Source: Sva-07 sp963741755 (GTDB lineage Bacteria; Actinomycetota; Acidimicrobiia; Acidimicrobiales; Ilumatobacteraceae). Taken from it: a stretch of 64,000 nt of DNA. Of this stretch, positions 46,393 to 54,765 are shown piece by piece. The DNA lies in the NCBI GenBank assembly GCA_963741755.1, contig CAVUJG010000021.1, forward strand, positions 1 through 64,000. Reading direction: 5' to 3'. Under the pieces are notes generated by a model. That model did no database searches and was not told the origin of the DNA. It saw only the letters and a program-made list of their open reading frames with translations. Numbering within the stretch: position 1 is the stretch's first letter; the number at the start of each line of letters is the position of its first letter. The translations under genes were made by a program, and so were the position numbers.

Positions 46393-47454
46393 ATGAGCGA
46401 GCCTGACGAGCCCGGAAACGCGCGCGACCGGATCCGGCTGACCCAGTTCAGCCACGGCGCCGGTTGAGGCTGCAAGCTCGCTCCCGGCGAGCTGGCGCAC
46501 GTCGTGCGCCATCTGAACTCTGCCCATCCCGATCAGTTGCTCGTCGGTCCGGAGACCGGCGACGATGCCGCCGTCTGGCGCCTCGACGACGAACGGGCCC
46601 TCGTGTCGACCGCCGACTTCATCACGCCGGTCGTCGATGACGCGCGCACGTGGGGACGCGTTGCCGCAGCGAACAGCGTGTCGGACATCTATGCGATGGG
46701 CGGGCGGCCGCTGTTCGCGCTCAATCTCGTCGGATGGAACACCGACAAGCTGCCGACCTCACTGCTCGGCGAGGTGCTCGCCGGCGGGCAGGACATCGCC
46801 GACGAGGCCGGTTTCGTGATTGCCGGCGGACACACGATCGACGACCCCGAACCGAAGTACGGCATGGCCGTCACCGGCGAGGCGCACCCCGACCGACTCC
46901 TCACCAACGCCGGGTTGCGCTCCGGTCAGGACATCGTGCTCACCAAGGCGCTCGGCGTCGGCGTCTTGACCACAGCGATCAAGAGCGGTCGGGCAACCTC
47001 GGCTCAGTCCGACGCAGTGGTCGCCTCGATGGTTCGACTGAATGACGTTGCGGCCCGTCTCGCCTTGGCCGCTGGGGTCACCGGCTGTACCGACGTGACC
47101 GGCTTCGGGCTGCTCGGCCACCTCGGCCGCATGGCACTCGAGTCCGGCGTCTCCGTCGACATCGAGTTCACGACAGTGCCGTTCCTGCCGGGCGCCGTCG
47201 AACTGGCCGCCGACGGCGTGATGCCCGGCGGCAGCACACGGAACCTGGCCTGGGCGCTGGAGTTCGTCGACGTCGGAGACCTCGACGAGGTCCGACAGCT
47301 CCTGCTCGCCGACGCCCAGACCTCCGGCGGTCTCGTGTTCGGCGTCGATCCCACGGAAACCGCAGGCATCCTCGCCGAGCTCGCGGCCACCGGACACCGG
47401 GCGGCCCACATCGGTACCGTCCGCTCAGGCGCCCCGGGCATCACCCTTCATTGA
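46393..47454 (+). CDS. selD: Selenide, water dikinase, a selenoprotein (in-frame TGA = Sec25)
   Basis: This gene encodes 353 residues counting selenocysteine. The start ATG 46393 leads to QFSHGAG, then TGA at 46465-46467, then GCKLAP: this is the conserved active-site loop of SelD, with Sec where others have Cys or Sec. After it come DDAAVW, STADFITPVVDD, VSDIYAMGG and the ATP-binding core, to a normal stop. The enzyme makes selenophosphate from selenide and ATP for Sec-tRNA synthesis. A gene caller would miss the first 37 residues and begin at 46504. The rest of the selenocysteine machinery is not in this window. Confidence 0.93.
46465..46493 (+). promoter_or_regulatory. UGA recoding site with SECIS-like hairpin
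   Basis: Directly after the TGA (46465-46467) the message can form a 7-bp stem, agctcgc (46475-46481) with gcgagct (46487-46493), around a 5-base loop. The spacing of the loop, about 15 bases from the UGA, fits bacterial SECIS elements read by SelB. Confidence 0.7.
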
Positions 47455-47640
47455 CCACCAGGTCGCTCAGGGGCAGCGCCAGGTGGTGACCGTGTTCTCG
47501 AGCTGCTCGGTGTCGGCGTCATGCCAGCAGACCTCATGTTCGACCTGAACGCGGTGGAATGGTCCACGAAGGATCGGTCATCGACACCAGATGTACGTCG
47601 AGCGGTGCAGAGGATTGAGCGACGAGGCAGACTCTCCGCC

Positions 47641-49473
47641 ATGACCGTCGACGAGAGCCCCACCGACACCCGACAGCCAGATGGTGATCTCACCGCCGCC
47701 GACGTGGCGTGGGACATCGACACGATCCTGCCCGATGGTGCAACGCCGGCAGATCTGTTCGATCGCGCCGACGCGCTCGCCGACGACCTGACCTCGCTGC
47801 GCGGACGCGTCGGCAGCCTCGATGCGGGCGGGTTGGCCGACGCCATGCACCGGTTGGCCGAGCTCCAGGACCTGATGTCACGTGCCGGATACCACGCCAT
47901 GCTGGCGTTCTCGACGGCTACCGACGACCCCGCCCGCGGTGCGGCGATGGCAGCCGCGCAGGAGCGCTCGACGGCGATCGGCACGAAGCTGATCTTCATC
48001 GACCTCGAGTGGGCCGCAGCCGACGACGACCATGTCGCCACGGTGCTGGCCGATCCTCGCCTGGACTTCTGTCGTCACCACCTCGACAACCTCCGCCTGA
48101 GCCGGCCCTACCTGTTGTCGGAGGCCGAGGAGACAATCGTCGCCGAGAAGAGCCAGACCGGGTTCGCCGCGTGGACCCGGCTCTTCGACGAACTGACCTC
48201 GGCGATCACCGTCGACCTGCCCGACGAGTTCGGCGGTCCCGGTCGACCGCTGATGCAGGCCGCCTCGATCCTGCAGCACCCCGACCGGGCCGTGCGCAAG
48301 CAGGTCGCCGACGGCATCACCGCCGGCCTCGAGCCCGGCCTGCGTACTCGCGCCTTTCTGTTCAACACGCTGCTGCTCGACAAGTCGATCGACGACCGAC
48401 TGCGCGGCTACCCCTCGTGGATCTCGTCACGCAACCTGGCCAACGAGGCCTCCGACGAGTCGGTGCAGGCCCTGGTCGACGCCGTCGTCGACAACTACTC
48501 GATCGCCCAGCGCTGGTACACGCTCAAGGCGCAGGTGCTCGGCCTCGACAAGCTCGCCGACTACGACCGCATGGCTTCGGTGGCCACCGCCGATCGTGAC
48601 ATCGGCTGGGCCGAGGGCACACAGATCGTCCGCGATGCCTACGCCTCGTTCTCACCCGAGTTGGCAGGAATCGTCGACCGGTTCATCGACGAGTCCTGGA
48701 TCGATGCGCCCGTCCGCCCGAGCAAGCGCGGCGGAGCATTCGCCGCGGGCGTGTCACCGGACCATCACCCGTACGTCCTGCTCAACTGGACCTCGAAGTC
48801 ACGAGACGTCGCCACGCTGGCGCACGAACTCGGCCACGGCGTGCACTTCTACCTGGCCCGCGAGCAGGGCATCTTCCACCAGAGCACCCCCTTGACGCTC
48901 GCCGAGACCGCCTCCGTGTTCGGTGAGACGGTCACCAGCAACCGGCTGCTGTCGATGATCGACGATCCCAACGAGCGCTTCGCGCTGCTGGCGACGTCGC
49001 TCGAGGACTCGATTGCGACGGTGTTCCGCCAGATCGCCATGAACCGCTTCGAGCATTCCGTGCACACCGCTCGTCGCACCGAGGGCGAGCTGAGCGTCGA
49101 ACGGTTCGGCGATCTGTGGGCCGAGAGCCAACATGCGATGCTCGGCGACTCGGTCGAGATCACGGACGGGTACCGCAACTGGTGGAGCTACGTTCCGCAC
49201 TTCATGGGCTCCCCCGGCTACGTGTATGCGTACGCCTACGGCCAATTGCTGGCGTTGTCGGTGTACGCCCGCTACCAGGAAGAGGGCGACGCGTTCGTGC
49301 CTGCCTACCTCGACCTCCTTCGTGCCGGCGGGTCCGACACACCCGAGAACCTGGCCCGCATCGTCGACTGCGACCTCGCCGATCCGAACTTCTGGCGCAA
49401 CGGCCTCAAGATCGTCGAAGGTCAGCTCACCGCCGCCGAAGACGCTGCCCGCGCAGCGGGGCGCCTCGAGTGA
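47641..49473 (+). CDS. pepF: M3-family oligoendopeptidase F
   Basis: About 610 residues from ATG 47641. The zinc site is LAHELGHGVHFYLA, with the third ligand Glu in ETASVFGETV. The C-terminal segment carries FMGSPGYVYAYAYGQLLAL. It cleaves oligopeptides in the cytosol. Its stop overlaps the GTG of the Anbu-type peptidase gene (GTGA), so two peptidases are made together. Confidence 0.92.
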   Translation: MTVDESPTDTRQPDGDLTAADVAWDIDTILPDGATPADLFDRADALADDLTSLRGRVGSLDAGGLADAMHRLAELQDLMSRAGYHAMLAFSTATDDPARGAAMAAAQERSTAIGTKLIFIDLEWAAADDDHVATVLADPRLDFCRHHLDNLRLSRPYLLSEAEETIVAEKSQTGFAAWTRLFDELTSAITVDLPDEFGGPGRPLMQAASILQHPDRAVRKQVADGITAGLEPGLRTRAFLFNTLLLDKSIDDRLRGYPSWISSRNLANEASDESVQALVDAVVDNYSIAQRWYTLKAQVLGLDKLADYDRMASVATADRDIGWAEGTQIVRDAYASFSPELAGIVDRFIDESWIDAPVRPSKRGGAFAAGVSPDHHPYVLLNWTSKSRDVATLAHELGHGVHFYLAREQGIFHQSTPLTLAETASVFGETVTSNRLLSMIDDPNERFALLATSLEDSIATVFRQIAMNRFEHSVHTARRTEGELSVERFGDLWAESQHAMLGDSVEITDGYRNWWSYVPHFMGSPGYVYAYAYGQLLALSVYARYQEEGDAFVPAYLDLLRAGGSDTPENLARIVDCDLADPNFWRNGLKIVEGQLTAAEDAARAAGRLE

Positions 49474-50204
49474 CGTACTGCCTGGCGATCAAGCTCGAGG
49501 AAGGGATCGTGTTCCTCTCCGATACGCGCACGAGCGCCGGTGTCGACAACATCAGCATCTACCGCAAGATGCACGTGCTGCAGCCTGCGGCGGACCGGGC
49601 GTTCGTGATCCAGTCGGCAGGGAACCTCGCCACCACCCAGGAGGTGCTCGATCGAATCAACCGCGACCTCGACGCCGACGACGGCCGCGAGACCCTCGCC
49701 ACGGTCGATCGCCTCTTCGAGGCCGCCCTCTACCTCGGACGCATCAGCCGCGAGGTCGTGGCGAGTCACCGCGAGTCCCTCGCGGCGTCGGGCGCAGACG
49801 GAACGGCCACATTCATCCTCGGCGGTGAGATCGAGGGCGAAGCGCCCGAGATCTTCCTCGTCTACCCGGAGGGCAACTACATCCGGTCCTCGAAGACTCG
49901 TCCGTTCCTACAGATCGGCGAAACGAAGTTCGGCAAGTTCTGGCTGGAACTCGTGACGCTGGTGCAACCCGACCTCGAGGTCGGCATGAAGATTGCGCTC
50001 GGCTCGATGCTCAGCACCACGAGGGCCAACCTGTCGGTCGGACCGCCGTTCGACCTGGCGATCTACCGGAACGACTCGTTGGCGTTCGACGAGCACCGCA
50101 TCGAGGCGGACTCTGCCTACCTGGCCGACATCCAGCACCGATTCGTCAAGCACCTCATGGGTGCACTCGACGAGCTTCCCGACGTCCCCTGGTCCGACGC
50201 CTGA
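49470..50204 (+). CDS. Anbu-type proteasome-like peptidase
   Basis: A 244-residue protein that begins VTYCLAIKLEEGIVFLSDTRT, so Thr2 becomes the N-terminal nucleophile after removal of the initiator residue, as in the Anbu (ancestral beta subunit) family. Other marks: AGVDNISIYRKM, ATFILGGEIEGEAP, and KFGKFWLELV. Anbu usually sits with ATP-grasp, alpha-E and transglutaminase genes; that operon is absent here and its partner is oligoendopeptidase F instead. Confidence 0.88.
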   Translation: MTYCLAIKLEEGIVFLSDTRTSAGVDNISIYRKMHVLQPAADRAFVIQSAGNLATTQEVLDRINRDLDADDGRETLATVDRLFEAALYLGRISREVVASHRESLAASGADGTATFILGGEIEGEAPEIFLVYPEGNYIRSSKTRPFLQIGETKFGKFWLELVTLVQPDLEVGMKIALGSMLSTTRANLSVGPPFDLAIYRNDSLAFDEHRIEADSAYLADIQHRFVKHLMGALDELPDVPWSDA

Positions 50205-50256
50205 TCCGCTCCCGTCACCGCTTGGGGCGTTCGGCCCAACGGTCTACGGTGGTCGG

Positions 50257-51105
50257 GTGACCGACGAACAGCGGCCCTACGGGTCCGACCAGGCCGATCC
50301 TGCCCTCAAACGTGTCCGTACACGGCACTTCCAGCGCGCCAAGGAGCAGGGCATCAAGATCACCGGCCTGACGAGCTACGACTTCCTGTCGGCGTCGATC
50401 TTCGACGATGCCGGCATCGACTTCCTGCTCGTCGGCGACTCCGCCGGCAACACCGTGTTCGGCTACGACACGACGATCCCGGTCACCGTCGACGAACTGA
50501 TTCCACTGACCGCTGCGGTCGTCCGCGGCGCCAAGCGAGCGCTCGTGATCGCCGACATGCCGTTCGGTTCCTACGAGAACGGTCCCGACGATGCACTCGC
50601 CACGGCGATCCGGTTCATGAAGGAGACGGGCGCTCACGCAGTCAAGCTCGAAGGCGGGGTACGCAGCGCAAAGCAGATCAAGCGGATCGTGCGCGCCGGG
50701 GTTCCCGTGATGGCGCACATCGGCTACACCCCGCAGAGCGAGCACGGCCTGGGCGGCCACATCATTCAGGGTCGTGGCGAAGGGGCCGAGCAACTGCTGG
50801 CCGACGCGCACGCAATCGAGGAGGCCGGAGCGTTCGCCGTCGTGCTGGAGATGGTGCCGTCGAGCATCGCCGCGCAGGTGACCAAGGAGCTCTCGATTCC
50901 GACGATCTCGGTCGGCGCCGGGCCGGAGTGTGACGGCCAGTTGCTGGTGTGGAGCGACTGGGCGGGATTCACTCGCGGGCGCATCCCGAAGTTCGTCAAA
51001 CAGTACGCATCGATCGGCCAGACGTTGCTCGACGCCGCCGTGTCGTTCCGCGAAGACGTCGAGTCCGGCGTGTACCCGGCACCCGAGCACGAGTACGGCG
51101 AGTGA
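50257..51105 (+). CDS. panB: 3-methyl-2-oxobutanoate hydroxymethyltransferase
   Basis: About 282 residues from GTG 50257. The family motifs are LTSYDFLSASIFDDAGID, GDSAGNTVFGYDTTIPVT, ADMPFGSY, VKLEGG, HIGYTPQS and TISVGAGPECDGQLLV. It catalyses the first committed step of pantothenate synthesis, adding a hydroxymethyl group to 2-oxoisovalerate. It overlaps the following alpha/beta hydrolase gene (GTGA). Confidence 0.94.
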   Translation: MTDEQRPYGSDQADPALKRVRTRHFQRAKEQGIKITGLTSYDFLSASIFDDAGIDFLLVGDSAGNTVFGYDTTIPVTVDELIPLTAAVVRGAKRALVIADMPFGSYENGPDDALATAIRFMKETGAHAVKLEGGVRSAKQIKRIVRAGVPVMAHIGYTPQSEHGLGGHIIQGRGEGAEQLLADAHAIEEAGAFAVVLEMVPSSIAAQVTKELSIPTISVGAGPECDGQLLVWSDWAGFTRGRIPKFVKQYASIGQTLLDAAVSFREDVESGVYPAPEHEYGE

Positions 51106-51779
51106 GCAGCCGGCTCCACGTCGTCGCCCGCGGCTCGGGCGCGCCGATCGTGTTCCTCCACGGCATGGGCACGTCGGCCGCGACCTGGAATCGGTGCATG
51201 GAACTGCTCGACGACCGCTTCACCGTCGTCGCGCCAGACCTCCTCGGCCACGGTGACTCTCCCGTGCTCGACGACCCCTCCGAGTACACCCGCGACCGAA
51301 CGCTCGTCGATGTCGACGACATCCTGGCCGGCCTCGACGCGCCCCCTGTGCTCGTCGGGCATTCGCTCGGTGGGTACCTTGCGCTCGCCTACGCAGCGAC
51401 CCGCCCGGACGCGGTGAGTGGCGTGGTCGTGCTCAACACCGGCCCCGGCTATCGCGACGATGCGAAACGCGAGGAGTGGAACGCCCGCTCACGGCGCAAC
51501 GCTCACCGATTCGGTGTGCCGGAGCAGGTGACGACGATGAACCTCCAGGAGGATTCGGTCGTGATGGACCGACTCGCCGACATGACGATACCGGTGCTCG
51601 TGCTCGCCGGCGGCGACGACCGTCCGGAGTACACCGGCGCGGGCCGGTATCTCGAACGCAAGATGCCGCACGCCCGGCTGGTGATCGTCGACGGCGGCGG
51701 CCACTCGATGCACGAGGACAGCCACGCGCCCGACGTCGCGCACCTCATCGCCGAGTTCGCCGACGGCCTCGGGACCTGA
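51102..51779 (+). CDS. Alpha/beta hydrolase
   Basis: About 225 residues. Motifs: IVFLHGMGTSAATWN, DLLGHGDSP, nucleophile elbow GHSLGG and the late His in GGGHSMHED. The start GTG is inside the panB stop. The substrate is unknown; no signal peptide is seen. Confidence 0.82.
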   Translation: MSSRLHVVARGSGAPIVFLHGMGTSAATWNRCMELLDDRFTVVAPDLLGHGDSPVLDDPSEYTRDRTLVDVDDILAGLDAPPVLVGHSLGGYLALAYAATRPDAVSGVVVLNTGPGYRDDAKREEWNARSRRNAHRFGVPEQVTTMNLQEDSVVMDRLADMTIPVLVLAGGDDRPEYTGAGRYLERKMPHARLVIVDGGGHSMHEDSHAPDVAHLIAEFADGLGT

Positions 51780-51887
51780 CAGCGCAGGCACCGCCGATCG
51801 GTATGGCCGAACGGTTTCGAACCATTCGATTCAGAGGCAGCAACGTCATCGGGTAGCGCCCGTGTCATGCGCACGGTCCAGCCGAGC

Positions 51888-52277
51888 TCAGCCGACGCTG
51901 ATGCTGGCCGTCTGACCGCGGCTGAGATGATCGTCGACGTCGCAGATCAGGCGATAGACGCCCGCCTCGTCGAACGTGACCGTGACGCTGGCACTCGCAC
52001 CGGGTGCGATCCGTTCGGTCCGCCCGAGTGAGCTCCCGCTCGACGACAGCACCTCGAGCGAGTGTTCGAGCTCGCCGATGTTCTCGACGTCGAACTCGAT
52101 CGTGTCGCCCGACCCGATCAGCCCGGGATCGCCGTTGAACGCGTATTCGACCGCGGTGATCTCGATCGTGCGCAGTGCCATGGACGAGTCGTCCCCGGCG
52201 GTGTCGTCGCTGCCACACGCCACGAACATCGACGACGCGAGAACGACCACAGCCATCAGCGATCGACGGGAGGACAC
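51888..52277 (-). CDS. Cupredoxin-like lipoprotein
   Basis: A 129-residue protein. The signal peptide ends in the lipobox FVACG. The remaining domain is cupredoxin-like, with ELEHSLEV giving one His and YRLICDVDDHLSRGQ giving Cys and His. The usual axial Met after the second His is replaced by Gln or lies elsewhere. It may bind copper on the outer membrane face, or be a structural relative. Confidence 0.75.
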   Translation of the reverse strand: MSSRRSLMAVVVLASSMFVACGSDDTAGDDSSMALRTIEITAVEYAFNGDPGLIGSGDTIEFDVENIGELEHSLEVLSSSGSSLGRTERIAPGASASVTVTFDEAGVYRLICDVDDHLSRGQTASISVG

Positions 52278-52318
52278 GACAGGAGCGTACTGGCGGCTAT
52301 CCGGCCTCGAGATCGCTC

Positions 52319-52714
52319 TCAGGCGGTCGTCGGGTTTCCGTAGTGACGGATCTCCACCACGAGACCGTCGGGATCGTGCACGTACAGCGATGTCCCGTCA
52401 CCGCGAGCCCCGAATCGTGCGACCGGTCCTTCGACGACTTCGAAGTCACCCGACGCCGCCAGCGCCGCCAGGTCGACCGTCTCGACGACGAGGCAGAGGT
52501 GATCGAGACGGCCGTCGTCCGTTGGCCCGTGCACGAGGTCGATGATCGTTCCGCTGTCGACGCGTGCCGACGGGAACGGCGCCTCGCCACGGCGCCACTC
52601 GTCGAGCCGAACGGGTTCCAACCCGAGGAGATCGACGTACCACGACAACGTCGTCTCGACGTCGGCGCATCGCAACACGAGGTGGTCGAAGCCGGTGACC
52701 CGCACGCCGCTCAT
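52319..52714 (-). CDS. VOC-family (glyoxalase/dioxygenase-like) protein
   Basis: About 131 residues with two beta-alpha-beta halves: FDHLVLRCADVETTLSWYVD, with a metal His, and LDHLCLVVETVD, with YVHDPDGLVVEIRHY ending in the metal Glu. It is a metal-dependent enzyme of the vicinal oxygen chelate fold; the reaction is unknown. The ATG overlaps the stop of the upstream small gene (ATGA). Confidence 0.87.
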   Translation of the reverse strand: MSGVRVTGFDHLVLRCADVETTLSWYVDLLGLEPVRLDEWRRGEAPFPSARVDSGTIIDLVHGPTDDGRLDHLCLVVETVDLAALAASGDFEVVEGPVARFGARGDGTSLYVHDPDGLVVEIRHYGNPTTA

Positions 52715-52952
52715 GCGCCGACGCCCGCCAGGTCCTCGATGCTGCGGCAGCGAAGTAGTACGAGCCGGTGACGGCTCCGGTGTCGTCGAGCAACTCGGCG
52801 CGCATGATGTGAGCGTCGGCCGGGCCGGCGTCACGCGGCAGCGCAACGCTGTCGGCTTCGTGCGGCCGAACACCTGCTGGCGCGGATGTGGTACTCGAGG
52901 TGATGGTGCGTTCGGGTACCGAGGGGAAGATGCCGGCGTGCGCGGTGGCCAT
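52711..52952 (-). CDS. Small hypothetical protein (frameshifted), coupled to VOC gene
   Basis: From ATG 52952 the frame reads through ALPRDAGPADAHIMRAELLD and GAVTGSYYF, then one base is lost near 52745-52755. The next frame continues RCRSIEDLAGVGA to a TGA that overlaps the VOC start. The shared ATGA overlap makes it very likely that this frame was the true end. The product is about 80 residues of unknown fold. Confidence 0.5.
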
Positions 52953-53009
52953 GGTGTCATCATCGTCGCCACCGGCCGCTCGTGGCAACCTGCTGCGCAG
53001 ACGTCGGCG

Positions 53010-53263
53010 TCAGTCGTTGCGGAGAGCGCGAAGCTCGCCTTGGTCATCGACGACCGTCCGTCGATACCGATCTCCTTCGCCCGGTCGTAGAGGTCGTCCT
53101 TGGTCCACTCCTCGTACGGAGGCGACGAACCTCCACGGCGGCCGGCGACGGTCGCATCCGTGTTGGCGATACGTGCGGCCTTCTGCTTGCTCGCCCCGTC
53201 GCGGCGCAGCGCCTCGTAGCGATCCTTGTCCTTCACACTCGGTCCGGGATTGTCGGCAGGCAT
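53010..53263 (-). CDS. DUF7218-like small protein with Rho_N/SAP-like motif (frameshifted)
   Basis: About 84 residues. KDKDRYEALRRDGASKQKAA and ARIANTDATVAGRRGG lead into WTKDDLYDRAKEIGIDGRSS. One base is missing near 53025, after which the next frame gives GELRALRND and a TGA. The motif is a close copy of the C-terminus of the protein at 40225-40746. These small basic proteins are common in actinobacteria; a nucleic acid role is likely but unproven. Confidence 0.65.
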
Positions 53264-53362
53264 CGTTGACCTCCTCGCTGTCGGTGTCCGAACGAGCGGT
53301 ACCCGTCATTTCGAGCCCACAACGGGTTGCCGGACGTCGGCCGGGGGTAGAGCCGTCGAATC

Positions 53363-54626
53363 ATGATCGACGTCCACATCGGTTGGTTCCTGTTGGCGGG
53401 CACGGCGCTGTTGGCGATGACGGTGCTGCCCGGGCTGTTCACCGATCGCCCGCTCTCGCTGCCGATCGTGTACGTGGCCGGCGGTGCCGTGTTGTTCTGG
53501 GGATCCGAGCAGCTCGCGGGGCCGATGCCGCTGACATCGTCGTCGGACTCGCTGACGATCGAAGTCGTCACCGAGGTGGTGGTGATCATCTCGTTGGCAG
53601 GAGTGGGACTGAAACTGGAACGTCGTCCTGGTCTCGCCAGCTGGAGTTCGGTCTGGCGTTTGCTGGCGATCACGATGCCGCTCACGATCGCGGCGACCAT
53701 CGCACTCGGGGTGTGGTGGCTCGGGCTCGGGCCTTGCGCCCGCGATCCTGCTCGGCGCGGTGCTTGCACCCACCGACCCGGTGCTCGCATCCGATGTCCA
53801 GGTCGGCGCTCCGAGATCACACGACGAGGACGAAGTGCGTTTCACCCTGACCGCAGAGGCCGGACTGAACGACGGCTTGGCATTCCCGTTCACCTACCTC
53901 GCGCTCGGAGTGGCCAGCGCCGGGTCGGTCGGCGCAGCCTTCGGCCGGTGGGTGACGCTCGACGTCGCCTACCGAATCGCGGCGGGAGTCGCAGCAGGGT
54001 GGCTGCTGGGGCGTGGCCTCGCCTGGTTCGCGCAGCGCAGCGAACGCCAGCGGCGATCCGACGCCGTTCAGGGTCTGTTCTCGCTGGGCTCGATCCTGCT
54101 GGTGTACGGACTCACCGAGGCCATCGAGGGGTACGGCTTCATCGCCGTCTTCGTCGCTGCGCTCACCCGCACCGACGATGACCATCGCGTGCGAATGCAC
54201 GCCTTCACCGAGCAGTTCGAGGCGATGATGCTGGCGCTCGTGCTGATCGGCTTCGGCGCGCTCATCGGCGACGGAATCCTCGCTGGACTGCGCTGGCGTG
54301 ATGTGGCCGTGGCGGTGGCACTCGTCGCCGTCGTCAGGCCGGTCACCGGGTTGGTCGGCCTGATCGGTTCGCCGGTGCACCGCTGGGAGCGCGCGGCCAT
54401 CGCGTTCTTCGGCATCAGAGGCATGGGCAGCGTGTACTACCTCTCGTATGCCTTCAACAACGGCGACTTCGAGACCGGCGCCATCCAGACCCTCTGGGCG
54501 ATCACCTCGCTGACGATTCTGATCTCGATCGCCCTCCACGGAGTCACCGCCACACCGTTCATGAACCGGCTCGACGAACGCGTGACGATTCCCGCTCGAC
54601 GCCGACATCGACTCGAAAGGTCCTGA
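53363..54626 (+). CDS. CPA1-type Na+/H+ antiporter (frameshifted)
   Basis: About 420 residues with 10-12 helices. The N-terminal part (helices FLLAGTALLAMTVLPGLF, VVVIISLAGVGLKLE) is in one frame to about 53735. The next frame then carries LAPAILLGAVLAPTDPVLAS (the TDPVLAS transport motif), AEAGLNDGLAFPFTYL with the essential Asp, and IAFFGIRGMGSVYYL. One base is gained or lost in between. It should exchange Na+ or K+ for protons. A 39-residue membrane protein gene follows one base after the stop. Confidence 0.78.
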
Positions 54627-54627
54627 C

Positions 54628-54747
54628 ATGACGTCCTCACTGCCATCCAACCCGCCGCCTCCCGACGCGCCGAACCGAAGGATCCACTACGTCGGCCTGA
54701 CCATCCTGGTCATCATCCTGATCGCCGGACTGGTGGTGATTCTGTGA
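54628..54747 (+). CDS. 39-residue single-pass membrane protein
   Basis: Too short for usual callers. From ATG 54628: a Pro-rich cytosolic head (MTSSLPSNPPPPDAPNRRIH) then one membrane helix VGLTILVIILIAGLVVIL to the stop. It begins one base after the antiporter stop. Such a product could be a small accessory subunit of the antiporter. Confidence 0.6.
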   Translation: MTSSLPSNPPPPDAPNRRIHYVGLTILVIILIAGLVVIL

Positions 54748-54765
54748 CGGCGCAGCGCCTGTGCG

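Noticed and set aside
47455..47640. Possible tRNA (for instance tRNA-Sec) beside selD
   Set aside because: No TPsiC loop, acceptor stem or variable arm could be found.
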